Positions 55,091 through 64,000 of a stretch of 64,000 bases of DNA are shown here, piece by piece (positions within the stretch are counted from its first letter, which is position 1; the number at the start of each line of letters is the position of its first letter). Source of the stretch: Cladopsammia gracilis (taxonomy: Eukaryota; Cnidaria; Anthozoa; Scleractinia; Dendrophylliidae); the NCBI GenBank assembly GCA_022457155.1, contig JAJGOT010000201.1, positions 464,001 through 528,000 of the forward strand, written 5' to 3'. The notes below the pieces were generated by a model. That model worked only from the letters and a program-made list of their open reading frames with translations, made no database searches and was not told where the DNA came from. Both the position numbers and the translations under genes were made by a program.

Positions 55091-58000
55091 TATATTTTTC
55101 GCTAGAATTCGCGCGGCTCAGCTCCCAAGGGACGACAAATTTATTAACCTCGCTTCGCGAGGAAAAAGATCGCACGAAGCGCCCATGACATTTAACGTGG
55201 AAAGTTGCATAAATTTTTTTGATGCCCAAGGTACAAGAGCCAATCACGATGCTCCGTTTGACATCAATTCGTAACCAGCAAAGGAAAAGTGATTCACTGA
55301 ATGCATGACATTTTTTTACATTGGTAAATCACAAATCGCGTGTTAACTGCTGGTTAACATGGGGTACTAAGCCCAAGTGTGATGCACCACGGGATGATCT
55401 ACCATGGGAAATGCCATTTACCGTGATGTGTGTAACCGCACCTAATATTTGTCCATATTAACGTGACACGGCAGCTCAACCATATGCTTTGTCCGTGATT
55501 CTATAGGAGGGACGATACCTATTCCACGGGGACCAGGTACATGTGTAAGTGCTGCATTGTGCAAATTTGCTTAAATCTCTTAGTTTCTGTCCACGATGTT
55601 GTTGTTTTAGTTTCGTATGCGGTGCTTTTGTTTTCAGTGCATGCTATTCGATTTTTTGCAAGTTTGGGTTTTAAGGCCGGTAGCTGTTATCTAAAACCTA
55701 CCTATTTTGTTAAAGGACCATTTCCATCCGGGATGCATTGCGCGCTGCGATCGCTAATCTTGAATTTCGTGTATCACGAAATTACGATTCTTCGAAAGCC
55801 CTTTATGGTCGCCTTTTTCCAAAGCGACCTTGTAAATATTTTCAATACTCTTCTTCTAAATACATTCCCTGTTTATCTTTTCATATTTTTCTCAAAGTCT
55901 TTTGTATATATTGTGGCTGTACTTGTTAATTTTGCTGTTTGAAGTCAACGAGTGTCTGACCTATAGACCGGCCTTGTCACGCTTTTTCCAAATTTTATAT
56001 TGGCCTGATAGCAAAAATCCATCGACACTGCTGGAAAAAGCATCTTAAAATTCGTAAAGCGGTCAGTGTAAAACGCAGACTGCAGACTGCAGACTGCAGA
56101 CCGGGGGTAAAATGCAGACTGAGGGTAAAATGCAGACTGCAGACTGCAGACTGCAGACCAGGGGTAAAATGCAGACTGAGGGTAAAATAAAATATTAATA
56201 AAAAACAAGACTTGGGAGTGTTCCTACGCGTACCCGTAATTTTTTTTTTCAAAATCCCGAAAACTCAAACCAAAAGGCGTTTATTCGCCTTAGTCAAACA
56301 TATTATAAACCTCGAGTTCTTGAACTCCCCATTTTGTTGAACCAAGTTTCCCACAAGCGCCCAAACTAATCGTAATTCTATGCATCTTACCTTTGTTTAA
56401 GTGTCGGCTATTTTGAATTGTGCTTACGCGATCAAGTCTGGGACTGAGTAACTCTTTCAGCGTTCATATTCTTCATATGGCCTTGGAATTGTCCGGAACA
56501 CAAGGCAAGCAAAACACGACAGCATAAAAAACAAGGCAAGGTAAACTTGTAGGTATCGAGCATAGTTTGTGAAAGACATTCAATCTTTGTACTCGACTTC
56601 AATGTATCAAGAGGTTTGTACATTGGTATTTGCTGAAAGGTGACGGTGGGCTATCCAAACACGAAAAATTATAACATTTCGGCGTTCTCAAATAATCGTT
56701 ACTATGACCATTTTGATAGAGGAGATGCCAAAACTCGACGTGTGAAAAATTCAACTTCATTTAATCAAGCAAAACATCAGTGACTGATTTTCATAAACCA
56801 TTCCAAAGCAAGCAATTGACAAATACTTAAGGACGCTAGCAACAGTTTCCAGCACTTCCCAGCTCTTATACTTTAACGGGTTATTATTTTAACGAGTTAT
56901 TACTGTCCTATCAAAATATAAAAGCTGGAAAGTTCAGGGGACTGATGCCAGCCTCCTTAATATATTCAGCACATAATAACCAACAAGAACCTGACACACT
57001 CCTTAAGAATTTGAAAATAACTGGATTCCAACTATAATAACAAGTACTGTAATCTGATCTGTTAATGATGGATTCCAATAAAAATCCTATGAAACTGATA
57101 AGACTGAACATTATACAATCATTATAGGAAACAAACATTTTAATTGACTTATGTGTTGTAGCCTGCTTATCGAGGAATAAACTATACTGCACCTTGACTG
57201 ATCCTGGATAGTTTAAACCAGAAACAACATTTATAACCTAGCTGTGAACAAGAACAAAACTTTTACAGGGTGACTACTGTTATCGGGGTCACCCAGACAA
57301 AGTCAACTAATCACAAAGCAGAACGGAAACAATAGATTCCAACATTTTTCTTTAGCTTATGAAATGTAGAGAACAAAACAATAACATTTCAACTTTTTCG
57401 CTTGATGTGAAACTGAACAATACAAGTCTTGGTTCTTGGTTTACTTTGTCAGGGTGACCCTGGTAACAGTACTCGCACTGTAAACTGAACGAATGGATTT
57501 CATTAATATGAGTGCCAATAAACCTATAAAACTCTTAAGATTGAATTTGAAATGAAACTAAACACAATTTGTAGGAAACATACATTTCCACGTACTTCTT
57601 GTGTTTATCCTGCTTAACCAGGAAAAAGTATATTATACACCGTGATTGATCCTGACCGTGATTGATCCTGGTTAGTTTAAACCCGCAAGGACATCCATGA
57701 CCTACATGCTACACTGAATAATGAGTTTCATCACAAGTAAAGACGCCACCGTCCTTTTAGTGAATGATAACACCAAATTCCTGTTTGAGTCTATTGCGAT
57801 GGATTTGTTTAAGATGACGTTTGTCATCTTCTGTAATGACAATACTATTAGCCCCAATTTTGTCTGAAGTGTCATTTTGAAAACAGGACTTCTTTAAATG
57901 AAAGTAGGTGTTCTCTGGCTTTAGAGTAAACTTCAAACCTGTGGTGCCCTTTGGAGTCTACGCCCTTATTTGCTTACGACATAACACTATGTTGTAAGGT

Positions 58001-58113
58001 TCTGGTGGGATGGGATCACTTGGGGTATTTCGAAACTTATATTTACAACCATAACAAGTTGTAATTTTTGATACTAGGAGCCACTTGATTGTAAACTTCT
58101 CTTGCTCAGGAAA
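55091..58113. other. Non-coding stretch with minisatellite and diverged repeat
   Basis: No gene is recognised. The hydrophobic ORF at 55541-55942 lacks motifs. Structures present are the end of the TIR element (55442), the GCAGACT minisatellite (56078-56190), and a diverged direct repeat, with about 57060-57235 resembling 57495-57705 (shared AGGAAACA, CCTGCTTA, TGATCCTGG, AGTTTAAACC). The second copy contains a 16-bp local duplication (CCGTGATTGATCCTGA). Confidence 0.6.
56078..56190. repeat. GCAGACT / GGGGTAAAAT composite minisatellite
   Basis: Two ~57-bp superunits each consist of three to four GCAGACT heptamers, then GCAGACC(A)GGGGTAAAAT, then GCAGACTGAGGGTAAAAT. Heptamers and the TAAAAT link alternate regularly. 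Confidence 0.9.
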
Positions 58114-60259
58114 CTAATACTCTGCAGGAGGGGCCTCTAAATCCTGAACACTTCGCTCATCAGCTTGGCGGCTAGGACGGTATCGCTGAGGGCCTGGTTT
58201 CCTTCCTGTTTTCTTCGGGATTGAGGAACTCACAAGGTTTGACAGCTTTGGCTCCCATGATGCGACTACATCAAGAAGAACATTTTCCTGGTGGGAGACA
58301 GCAAGGACATGGCCACAGAGGGTTTCACTTTTAAATCTCTCACAGTCATATGTCAGTTTTGAGCCAGCATGGTTGACAGTGTGTGGTTTCCGTGGATTGG
58401 TCAATGAAACAACCACCATTGTGCTTTCGTTAATTTTTGTGACACCATTTCTGCTGATGATATCCTGTGCTTTATCCCAGGAACCTCGAAGGTATTCTGG
58501 AAGGCCGCTGCAATCGAAGTCTGGAAAGTTAGTCAGACCAGAGTGATCACCGGTAGAGACTGAAGCCTCCATCTGGGAGCGCCCTGGCACAGATGATACA
58601 GTAATCGTCCCCTCCATTTCAACCTGGTGAAGCTTTTTAGATCCCACTGGGTCCACGGCACTTATTTTTGCCACTCTTTCTTTCGTCGACAGACTCCTCC
58701 ACAAATCTTCTGTAACTGCCAAATGCTGATAGTTGGGACCATCCCCAACAACTGCCCGATGAACATTACGACGATTTCGGCTCACGAAACCGCTGGCAAT
58801 GTTTACAAATTCCCCATAAGAATACTTGGATGGTTTTCCAGGTGAAGACGCGTTTTTGACTTCTCAATTTCACTCTTCAAAGATGAATTGATACTTTCCG
58901 TCCCATTGTTGTAGTAGAAATTGTCCCCCAGACCAGCTGCTCTGCGAATTGGGAGGATCATTTTGTTTTCCATGTCTTCTGCAATGTGGAGAAGAAAATA
59001 GGAGTAAAATTGGTTTCCTTGTGGCGTACCTCCCCAAGCCTCTTTAAGATGCAGCAATCTTGCATCAAAGTCCTCATTAGATTCAGAGTCAACAAGCCCT
59101 CTTGAGGTGTTGTCCCCAAATATGTCCACTAAGAAGTCGGACTTGTTCAGAATGCCTAAAGCTGCCATCTTCATTTTAACATTGCCTGCACATGCTTTTT
59201 ACATACAAGGAACTGTGCAATCGGCATTATGGGGGCAAGCTCATTTTCCATGGAGAGTTGTCGATCAGACCCAACAAAAAGAATGTTTTCTATGTCTGAC
59301 TTATTCTCCCTCAAGGTACTTGCAAAATAGTGGAAAGTGGCTTGCTTTTCATCTGTATGAATCATCATTGGACCAGGGAAAGTTGGGTGTTTTCCTGTTG
59401 ACTTATCTGTCATGGAAAGATGTTGATATGATGTTGTGGTAATGTAAACGTCACCGATGTTGTATGTAACATCAATGCCCAAAATGCCAAACTCTGCAGG
59501 ATCTGTGCAAAACTTGACAACCTCTGCCAACTGTTCCTCGGTGGCAAGTACTGCTCTTACACCCGGGCCAATTTGTACATTCCGCACGAAGCCATTGTTT
59601 GAGAGGCTTATTAATTCAGCTAACTGATCTTTCTCATGTTTGCTTCGCATTTTCTTCCGTTCATATTTGACTTGATCTACACTTCTGGGAACATCAGAAG
59701 ATGACTTACGAGACATAACATCTCCTGTTTCCTGGTAGATGTGATCATATATAGAAGATGGACCTAATGAGGAAGTGACCTTTTCTGCGATTTTGGTGCG
59801 AGTACCAGAAGCTGTTGTAAAGAAAGGGCGCTGATTCTTCTTTGCTCGTCCATGCGGTTTTATTTTGATACTCTCGGGATCTCCGTCAAAAATGTTCTGA
59901 AGCATCAGTAGTGGAGAAAGGTTTCCACTGCTGTCCTCAATTTCAATAGCTCGTCTCTTAAACTGACGGTTTGAACTATGCACCCAATATGTGCGCAACA
60001 ATTTGTAATGTCCTTCTTTAAGAATGTCAGGTTTGCTGTCGAGTTTTACAACATCACCTTCATCGTCTAGTTCCACATGCTCTACTTTCTTCCCATGATG
60101 ACGAAATGAACCATTGTCAGTAGTTAATAATAGATTGTTCACCGACAAAGCATCATTTTTCACGCTCTCCCAAACGTAAACCATCAAATCAAGCATTAAG
60201 CTAAAAATCCACAAAACCATTTTGAGAAATAAATCGTTATATTCTGCAGTTATTGGCAA
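58114..60259 (-). pseudogene. MULE-type transposase, two frameshifts
   Basis: Three open frames in order form one protein. 60259-59171 has a charged N-terminal region, then ILGIDVTYNIGDVY (first catalytic Asp) and LFVGSDRQLSMENELAPIMP with CKKHVQ (second Asp, fP..hl.C..H pattern). 59174-58803 has YYNNGTESINSSLK (catalytic Glu). 58785-58114 has a degenerate SWIM-type Cys/His motif (YDCERFKSETLCGHVLA) and a basic C-terminus (KKTGRKPGPQRYRPSR). Frame changes lie near 59180 and 58830. Motifs fit Mutator-like element transposases. The first ~40 residues of the ORF read through the palindrome at 60119 and may not belong to the gene. Terminal inverted repeats of the element were not identified. Confidence 0.75.
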
Positions 60260-60426
60260 TTTGATTTTAAGTTCTAATCAACGAACCAAATTCACCCCCA
60301 GTGTTAGCATAAGCAATTTCAAGTTACCACTACCTTGCATTTTAGCTAATTGCTTAATATGATTTCTTACGTTTGGGAGAGCGTGAAAAATGATGTTTTG
60401 TCCGTGAATAATCTATTATTAACTAC
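60119..60426. repeat. Inverted repeat with AGTAGT edge at Polinton-2 end
   Basis: The arms are 60119-60195 and 60350-60426, about 75 bp and nearly identical for the outer 60 bp. They share TTAATAATAGATT and CATTTTTCACGCTCTCCC, with a spacer of about 150 bp. The left edge reads AGTAGTTAATAATAG. The VLTF3-like gene begins 157 bp further right. By analogy with the palindrome at 7648-7829 this may be the Polinton-2 terminus. It could instead be a solo foldback element. Confidence 0.7.
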
Positions 60427-60442
60427 CGCTGAAATCCAGCAG

Positions 60443-60535
60443 AAAATTCTAGCAGCGGAAAATCTCTCCCAAAATTCTGGCAGCGGAAAATCTCTCCCAA
60501 AATTCTGGCAGCGGAAAATCTCTCCCAAAATTCTG
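60443..60535. repeat. 28-bp tandem repeat upstream of VLTF3-like gene
   Basis: Three full units and a partial one of AAAATTCTGGCAGCGGAAAA plus TCTCTCCC occur just inside the proposed Polinton-2 end. Confidence 0.9.
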
Positions 60536-60582
60536 GCGATGGCGGCGACGGTGGCGGCGGGAAAAGTTTCTCCCGGAAGAAA

Positions 60583-61424
60583 ATGTCTGATTCCGAAGAT
60601 GAGGCAATCGATGGTACTCCTGAAATCATTCAAGAAACATATACAACAGGGCAATCTCGCAAAAAACCCAGGCTGGAACATTTCAAAGATATCATCCGCA
60701 AAAATCAGGGAAAAAATCAAATTCCACTTAAAGATCTCGAATTTTATCAAGAACAAATTCTCTCCCAAATTCCCCGTGACGAAATCACAAGAAAAAAAGT
60801 CAGGGAGTTTGTCAAAGCTTTCAAATGGAAAAAAGTCAATGGCAACGATCATGAAATTTTCAATCACATAACAGGTCACGACCGCAATGACTATGAGCAT
60901 CTTGAAAAATTCCTCATTGACGATTTTAAATATTTCTCACTGGTATATGATGATCTTCATCCCAGCAGAAAAAAGTTTCTCAATTTCAATCAAGTTCTTT
61001 TCACCATGTTAAAGAAGAACGGTTTCAATCCAAATGAAGATGATTTCAAACTGCTTATTCTCCCATCAAAAAGGGCAGAACAAGAAAAAATAATCCAAAC
61101 CATCTTCAAAAAACTAAATTGGAAAGAAAATGGACCTTGTAAAAGCATCTTGACCATGAAGATTGTTCCACATGCTCAGAGGAAGAAACAAGAAGCGACG
61201 ATGAAACCCCAACAACATCTGACGAGGAATTCATTGTCTCTGATTCGGAGATGGAAGAGGAAAGCGAAGCTGAGCGAAGCGAAGACGCAATAGAACTCCT
61301 CTTTGAGTCATTTGTGAATCTCCAAGAGGAACACAAGATTCTCAAAAATGAACTCCAAAAGCAAAGTTGCCTTCTCTGGAAAATCCACCGGGAGTTGAAA
61401 GAAAGCGGAGCAAAGCGAAGCTGA
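60583..61424 (+). pseudogene. VLTF3-like late transcription factor, one frameshift
   Basis: The ATG at 60583 opens an acidic N-terminus, then PLKDLEFYQEQILSQIPRDE, HDRNDYEHLEKFLIDDFKYF and, most tellingly, RKKFLNFNQVLFTMLKKNGF followed by FKLLILPSKRAEQEKI and IFKKLNW. This matches the layout of the poxvirus/NCLDV VLTF3 (A2-like) family: an IP.ei helix, a kYYehl-like helix, RkNFlnY.yvLyKllel, a Lys/Ser anchor and a final W. The frame changes near 61150. The continuing frame holds an Asp/Glu/Ser-rich acidic tail (TCSEEETRSDDETPTTSDEE) and a Leu/Gln helix, ending with the TGA at 61424. Intact length is about 280 residues. The role would be activation of late, virion-gene transcription. The assignment is by pattern, without a search. 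Confidence 0.6.
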
Positions 61425-61466
61425 GCGAAGCAGTGTTTTGAAATCTTGAATATGAATGTAAAACAT

Positions 61467-62420
61467 TTATATTCTGTCTAGCTTTTCCACATCGCTCAAT
61501 GGAACCCAAGAATTGAATTTGTCGGAATAGCCTTTCCACTTAACGAATGCTTTCTTTTTCTTGTGATCGCGGCGAATAACCTTTTCCATGCGGAAAACAT
61601 CCTGCGTAGTAGGCGACAATTCTGCTTCATAAAACGATCCGGTGATTTTTTCTTCCAGCAGATCAACTAATTTATACGTTACAGGATTTGTGTTCAATAT
61701 TTCGTCAATCACAAATATCTCCTCTGTCCAGTTCGGGGTGAAACCTTTGTCGAATATCTTTCGCTTATATTTTGATATTCTAACCCTGTCGCCGACTTTG
61801 TATTTTGCTGGGGCATGTTGAGCATAAATTAAATCTCCGTATAAATTAGCGAAAACCTTTTTCTCATTTTCCTGTTTGCTCGCCTCTGCGGGAGTCATCC
61901 GAATGCTCGAATGAAAACGATGATTATATTGATCCACTAACTTGTCTAGTTTGTCAAAATAAATCGTATTATTGTTAGCAGAAACCATCCGGAAGAGTTT
62001 CTCCTTCATCGTCTTGTTCCAGCGTTCAACAACAGATGACTTTTCTTCATTTTCCGTTGTATACAATTTTATCCCATTCTTATTCAGGAGATCCTTCATT
62101 GTTCCATTGAAACATTCACTTCCTTTATCAGTCCAAAGCATTTTCGGTTTTCGCTCCCTGAATATGGATCGGAAAGCATCAGCCACTGTTTGACCTCGCT
62201 TGTCTTTCAGGGGATGAATCCAACCGAACTTTGAGAAAACATCGATCACCATCAGGAGATATGACATCCCTTTGTTCCACTTCGAATATTTCCCCATCTC
62301 GACCAGATCAGCTGCCCAAATGTTGTCAACGCCATATGAAATGACTCTCCTTTTTGGGAAGCGCCGCCTGATTGGCTGGTGAAGTTCGTTTGCCAGATTT
62401 TGAGCCCAGCCTTCACTCAA
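61467..62420 (-). CDS. INT: Polinton-2 integrase with C-terminal chromodomain
   Basis: The frame is open for 317 residues. The catalytic triad is D38 (WAADLVEM), D98 (LWTDKGSEC) and E132 (SVVERWNKT), with 33 residues between the last two. A chromodomain occupies about 277-317 (MEKVIRRDHKKKKAFVKWKG, then FNSWVPLSDVEKL). The N-terminal zinc-binding part is not visible, and the start codon is uncertain because the frame abuts the PLA2-like remnant near 62420. It converges on the VLTF3-like gene with only 42 bp between stops. The chromodomain would direct insertion to methylated histone tails, as known for chromoviruses. It differs strongly from the Polinton-1 integrase. Confidence 0.9.
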   Translation of the reverse strand: MSEGWAQNLANELHQPIRRRFPKRRVISYGVDNIWAADLVEMGKYSKWNKGMSYLLMVIDVFSKFGWIHPLKDKRGQTVADAFRSIFRERKPKMLWTDKGSECFNGTMKDLLNKNGIKLYTTENEEKSSVVERWNKTMKEKLFRMVSANNNTIYFDKLDKLVDQYNHRFHSSIRMTPAEASKQENEKKVFANLYGDLIYAQHAPAKYKVGDRVRISKYKRKIFDKGFTPNWTEEIFVIDEILNTNPVTYKLVDLLEEKITGSFYEAELSPTTQDVFRMEKVIRRDHKKKKAFVKWKGYSDKFNSWVPLSDVEKLDRI

Positions 62421-62960
62421 AATCTTTTCCCGTTTTTTGGGGCACCCAAACCCAGTTTTTGTTTTGCATCAATCACGTTTCTTGCCGAAGCATGTCCCCA
62501 TTGTCTTTCTTTCCAAGGGATCGCATCCAAAGCGGCAACCATTTTCTTGTCTGCTTTATTTTTACATTTGCGTGGATCCGCTCGCTTCGCTCGCTTTCTT
62601 TGCGCAGACTGAATAATCCACATCGTGCTGCATAGCAACTGCATCTGTTTTTCCTGTGGGCTGCTGATAAATTTCGAGGATTTCTCCAGTGTTTTCATCG
62701 AATCTGACTTGTTTTTCGAGTGGGTTATAAGGGCCTGTATAATTATGACCTTAGAGGGTGAAACCTTTCTTTGGTCTTGGCAGTTTCCCAATTAATTTAT
62801 GAACATCTAAAGCACCGCCATCCAAATCTGCTCGATCTGATTGAGCATATCGGAAGAGGTTTTGGCAAGAAATGGTTTCATCTTGTCCAAGGCAAAATCC
62901 AATGCTTTTTTCTGAGCTTTTTTGTTTCGCAATAATTCACTGGCTCCATAACGACTCATT
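62421..62960 (-). pseudogene. Phospholipase A2-like viral gene, broken
   Basis: The ATG at 62960 (MSRYGASELLRNKKAQKK) opens a basic helical region. After a frame change near 62832 comes DVHKLIGKLPRP, then a TAA near 62753. An open stretch (about 62752-62576) follows with NYTGPYNPLEKQ, resembling the Ca-binding loop, and MQHDVDYSVC, carrying the PLA2 HDxxY catalytic His-Asp. After another frame change at a GCGAAGC-rich insertion (about 62580-62605) come CKNKADKKMVAALDAIPWKE and ARNVIDAKQKLGLG, the usual next helices. In parvovirus-type capsids such domains breach endosomes; in Polinton-like elements the role is inferred to be similar. The gene is damaged here. The loop has Tyr where a Gly is usual. 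Confidence 0.6.
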
Positions 62961-63048
62961 TCAACTGTTTATTTCCCTAATCAAGGCAGTGCATGAGCCA
63001 CGCCAGTCAGCGCAAGTTCACCAATGCCCCCGCCTTGCGGAGGCCGAC

Positions 63049-63201
63049 TCAGTTTCCCTTTGATTTTTCGAATCTGGTTTTTGGTATTCCACAAGAAGCG
63101 AAGACACAGTAAGACATTAACCTTCCATTCTTAGCTGTGAAATATTTAGGTTCACCAACGCATTCTGTTTGCTTTCTTTCTTTCACACAATATGATTTCA
63201 T
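63049..63201 (-). CDS. Small zinc-ribbon-like protein, 50 aa
   Basis: The ATG at 63201 overlaps the protease stop (ATGA). The 50-residue product MKSYCVKERKQTEC...FTAKNGR...CVFASCG...KTRF resembles the short zinc ribbons (DUF5679-like, CxxC...NGR...CxxCG) common in adenovirus-like and Polinton-like elements. The first CxxC is degenerate (CVKE) and the second is spaced CVFASCG, so metal binding may be lost. The function of the family is unknown. The following bases (62961-63048) have no long frame. Confidence 0.5.
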   Translation of the reverse strand: MKSYCVKERKQTECVGEPKYFTAKNGRLMSYCVFASCGIPKTRFEKSKGN

Positions 63202-63971
63202 TTTGAGAGGAAATATTCTTTTATGAATTTTTCATTTTGCGTCGTATCAGTCAGACTGAGAGGCTTGAGAATATCATAGAAATCTTTCCCCTGCGACCAT
63301 TGATGGAGGAAAAACAAGCAATAATACCCGCAAAGGACACTGTTGATGTTTTGATACTGACTGCTGTTCCAAATCACCGGTTTCGCGCTTTTGAATTCTT
63401 GTGGGAATCCCATTCCAAAACTATCAAAATACCACTGAGCCCGATCTCCGGGAGCGCAGCACACCCAGTGAGTTCCTGCATTTTCAAGCGAATCAAGATT
63501 GATGATGCAGGGGCTGTGTTCTCGGGGCATGACTTCATTCCTGGCGAAAATCCCTTTGAAATTGGGAATTTCCAGAAAATCAATCCACTTCATGAGATCA
63601 ACATTGTTCAGGGGTTTGTTCACGAATTTCGGTTTCACAATATTGCCCCGAGAATTGGGATGTTGTTGAATGGACTTTTCGATCCCAGCAGAAGTCTCGC
63701 TCCTTTTTTTGATTTTTTTTACCCATCCCAACAGTTTTTCGTCCCCAGGTTCCGATGAATGGGGGTGGTTGAAACGGATGCGCCCCCAATCTCGGAGCGC
63801 CGTTTCCTTTTGGGCGCCCAACTCTTGGAGCGCCTTTTCCTTTTGGGCGTCCAACTCTTGGCGCTCCTTTCCCAAACATGTTTTAACCATGTCAAGTGCC
63901 AATGGAATTCCAATGGAAGCCCGAATTGTTCCCAATGCCCCACCAGATTGTTTTGTGGATGGTTTTATCAC
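63198..63971 (-). CDS. PRO: Adenain-like cysteine protease, with upstream minor-virion-protein remnant (runs off window)
   Basis: The frame is open from the window edge to the stop at 63198; numbering starts at 63971. Residues 115-257 form a C5/adenain-type protease: LMKWIDFLEIPNFKGIFARN, H168 (GTHWV), D183 (WYFDSFG), Q207 and C214 (QNINSVLCGYYCLFF). The Gln to Cys spacing of seven equals that of adenain. Such proteases mature capsid precursors. Residues 1-60 (SGGALGTIRASIGIPLALDM, then AQKEKALQELGAQKE repeats from a 30-bp DNA repeat) look like a separate minor virion protein joined by a frame change. Another frame (63879-63598) continues it as QPPPFIGTWGRKTVGMGKK. The true protease start therefore probably lies near 63710. 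Confidence 0.78.
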   Translation of the reverse strand: MIKPSTKQSGGALGTIRASIGIPLALDMVKTCLGKERQELDAQKEKALQELGAQKETALRDWGRIRFNHPHSSEPGDEKLLGWVKKIKKRSETSAGIEKSIQQHPNSRGNIVKPKFVNKPLNNVDLMKWIDFLEIPNFKGIFARNEVMPREHSPCIINLDSLENAGTHWVCCAPGDRAQWYFDSFGMGFPQEFKSAKPVIWNSSQYQNINSVLCGYYCLFFLHQWSQGKDFYDILKPLSLTDTTQNEKFIKEYFLSK

Positions 63972-64000
63972 TACCTGTCCTCCTGATTTAAGGGCAACCA

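Larger units (their letters stand above)
48386..55442. mobile_element. TIR element (GGTGCGGTTACAC ends) hosting the Helitron
   Basis: GGTGCGGTTACAC at 48386 and its complement ending at 55442 are both flanked by TA (48384-48385 and 55443-55444). Behind each end lie related ACGGTAAATG and TTTCCCRTGGTA repeats. Removing the Helitron would leave roughly 0.6-0.7 kb, which fits a MITE. No transposase for it is visible. The inner boundary with the Helitron 5' end is uncertain. Confidence 0.6.
60119..64000. mobile_element. Polinton-2 (different lineage), one end visible
   Basis: A VLTF3-like gene (+), then chromodomain integrase, PLA2-like, zinc-ribbon-like and adenain-like protease genes (all -) make a compact virus-like cluster. 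The element runs off the window at 64000, so PolB, ATPase and capsid genes, if present, lie beyond. The integrase and gene order differ from Polinton-1, so this is a separate lineage. Confidence 0.8.

Noticed and set aside
55541..55942. 133-codon hydrophobic ORF
   Set aside because: Low-complexity hydrophobic composition, no start context, no family motif, T-rich DNA that opens frames by chance.
63598..63879. Alternative minus-strand frame with GAPRVGRPKGK repeats as an independent gene
   Set aside because: Overlaps the protease frame. I read it as the continuation of the minor virion protein after a frame change, not as a separate gene.
1..64000. tRNA, rRNA or bacterial-type operons
   Set aside because: I looked for cloverleaf-like A/B boxes and rRNA-like conserved blocks by eye and recognised none; the gene content is eukaryotic mobile DNA. 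A tRNAscan run would be decisive.

Overview
The window looks like nuclear DNA of a marine invertebrate, most probably a cnidarian (anthozoan). I infer this from A+T-rich, LINE-, Helitron- and MITE-loaded intergenic DNA and from small Polinton protein families that I associate with cnidarian genomes. No conventional host gene is visible. Almost everything recognisable is mobile DNA.

The largest structure is a near-identical direct duplication of about 28.49 kb. Copy B runs from 25168 to 53657. Copy A occupies 1-25167; its left part lies before the window. The join at 25167/25168 sits inside a Helitron Rep gene on one side and a Polinton on the other. The copies differ mostly by one-base indels in short homopolymers, with dense clusters near 30.9-32.5 kb. 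Many copy-specific frameshifts may therefore be consensus errors, and the duplication itself could be an assembly artefact.

Each unit holds, left to right: (1) Polinton-1, a virus-like self-synthesising transposon missing its left end, with a Thr-Pro/TM ORF, coiled-coil membrane protein (-), major capsid protein, A32-type packaging ATPase, five small proteins, retroviral-type integrase (all +) and protein-primed PolB (-), ending in an ~182-bp foldback palindrome; (2) a 1.75-kb Helitron 3' fragment; (3) ~10.5 kb of decayed repeats: a possible host exon, a LINE 3' end with a (TTTA)n tail, a LINE ORF1 piece, ~245-bp repeats, a 1.62-kb TIR element with a nested foldback, a LINE RT piece and a small hairpin; (4) a Helitron read on the minus strand, inserted in a TIR element that is complete only around copy B (48386-55442).

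Right of the duplication (53658-64000) are the Helitron 5' region, minisatellites, a frameshifted MULE transposase (58114-60259) and the edge of a second, different Polinton (Polinton-2, about 60119-64000). Polinton-2 carries a VLTF3-like late transcription factor, a chromodomain integrase, a broken PLA2-like gene, a tiny zinc-ribbon-like protein and an adenain-like protease.

The most interesting signal is a TATATAC motif 0-12 nt before the ATG of all ten Polinton-1 genes whose starts are visible, on both strands. This is too close for an ordinary host TATA box and resembles virus-style late promoters. Polinton-2 separately carries a VLTF3-like factor. Both elements also have foldback ends beginning AGTAGT.
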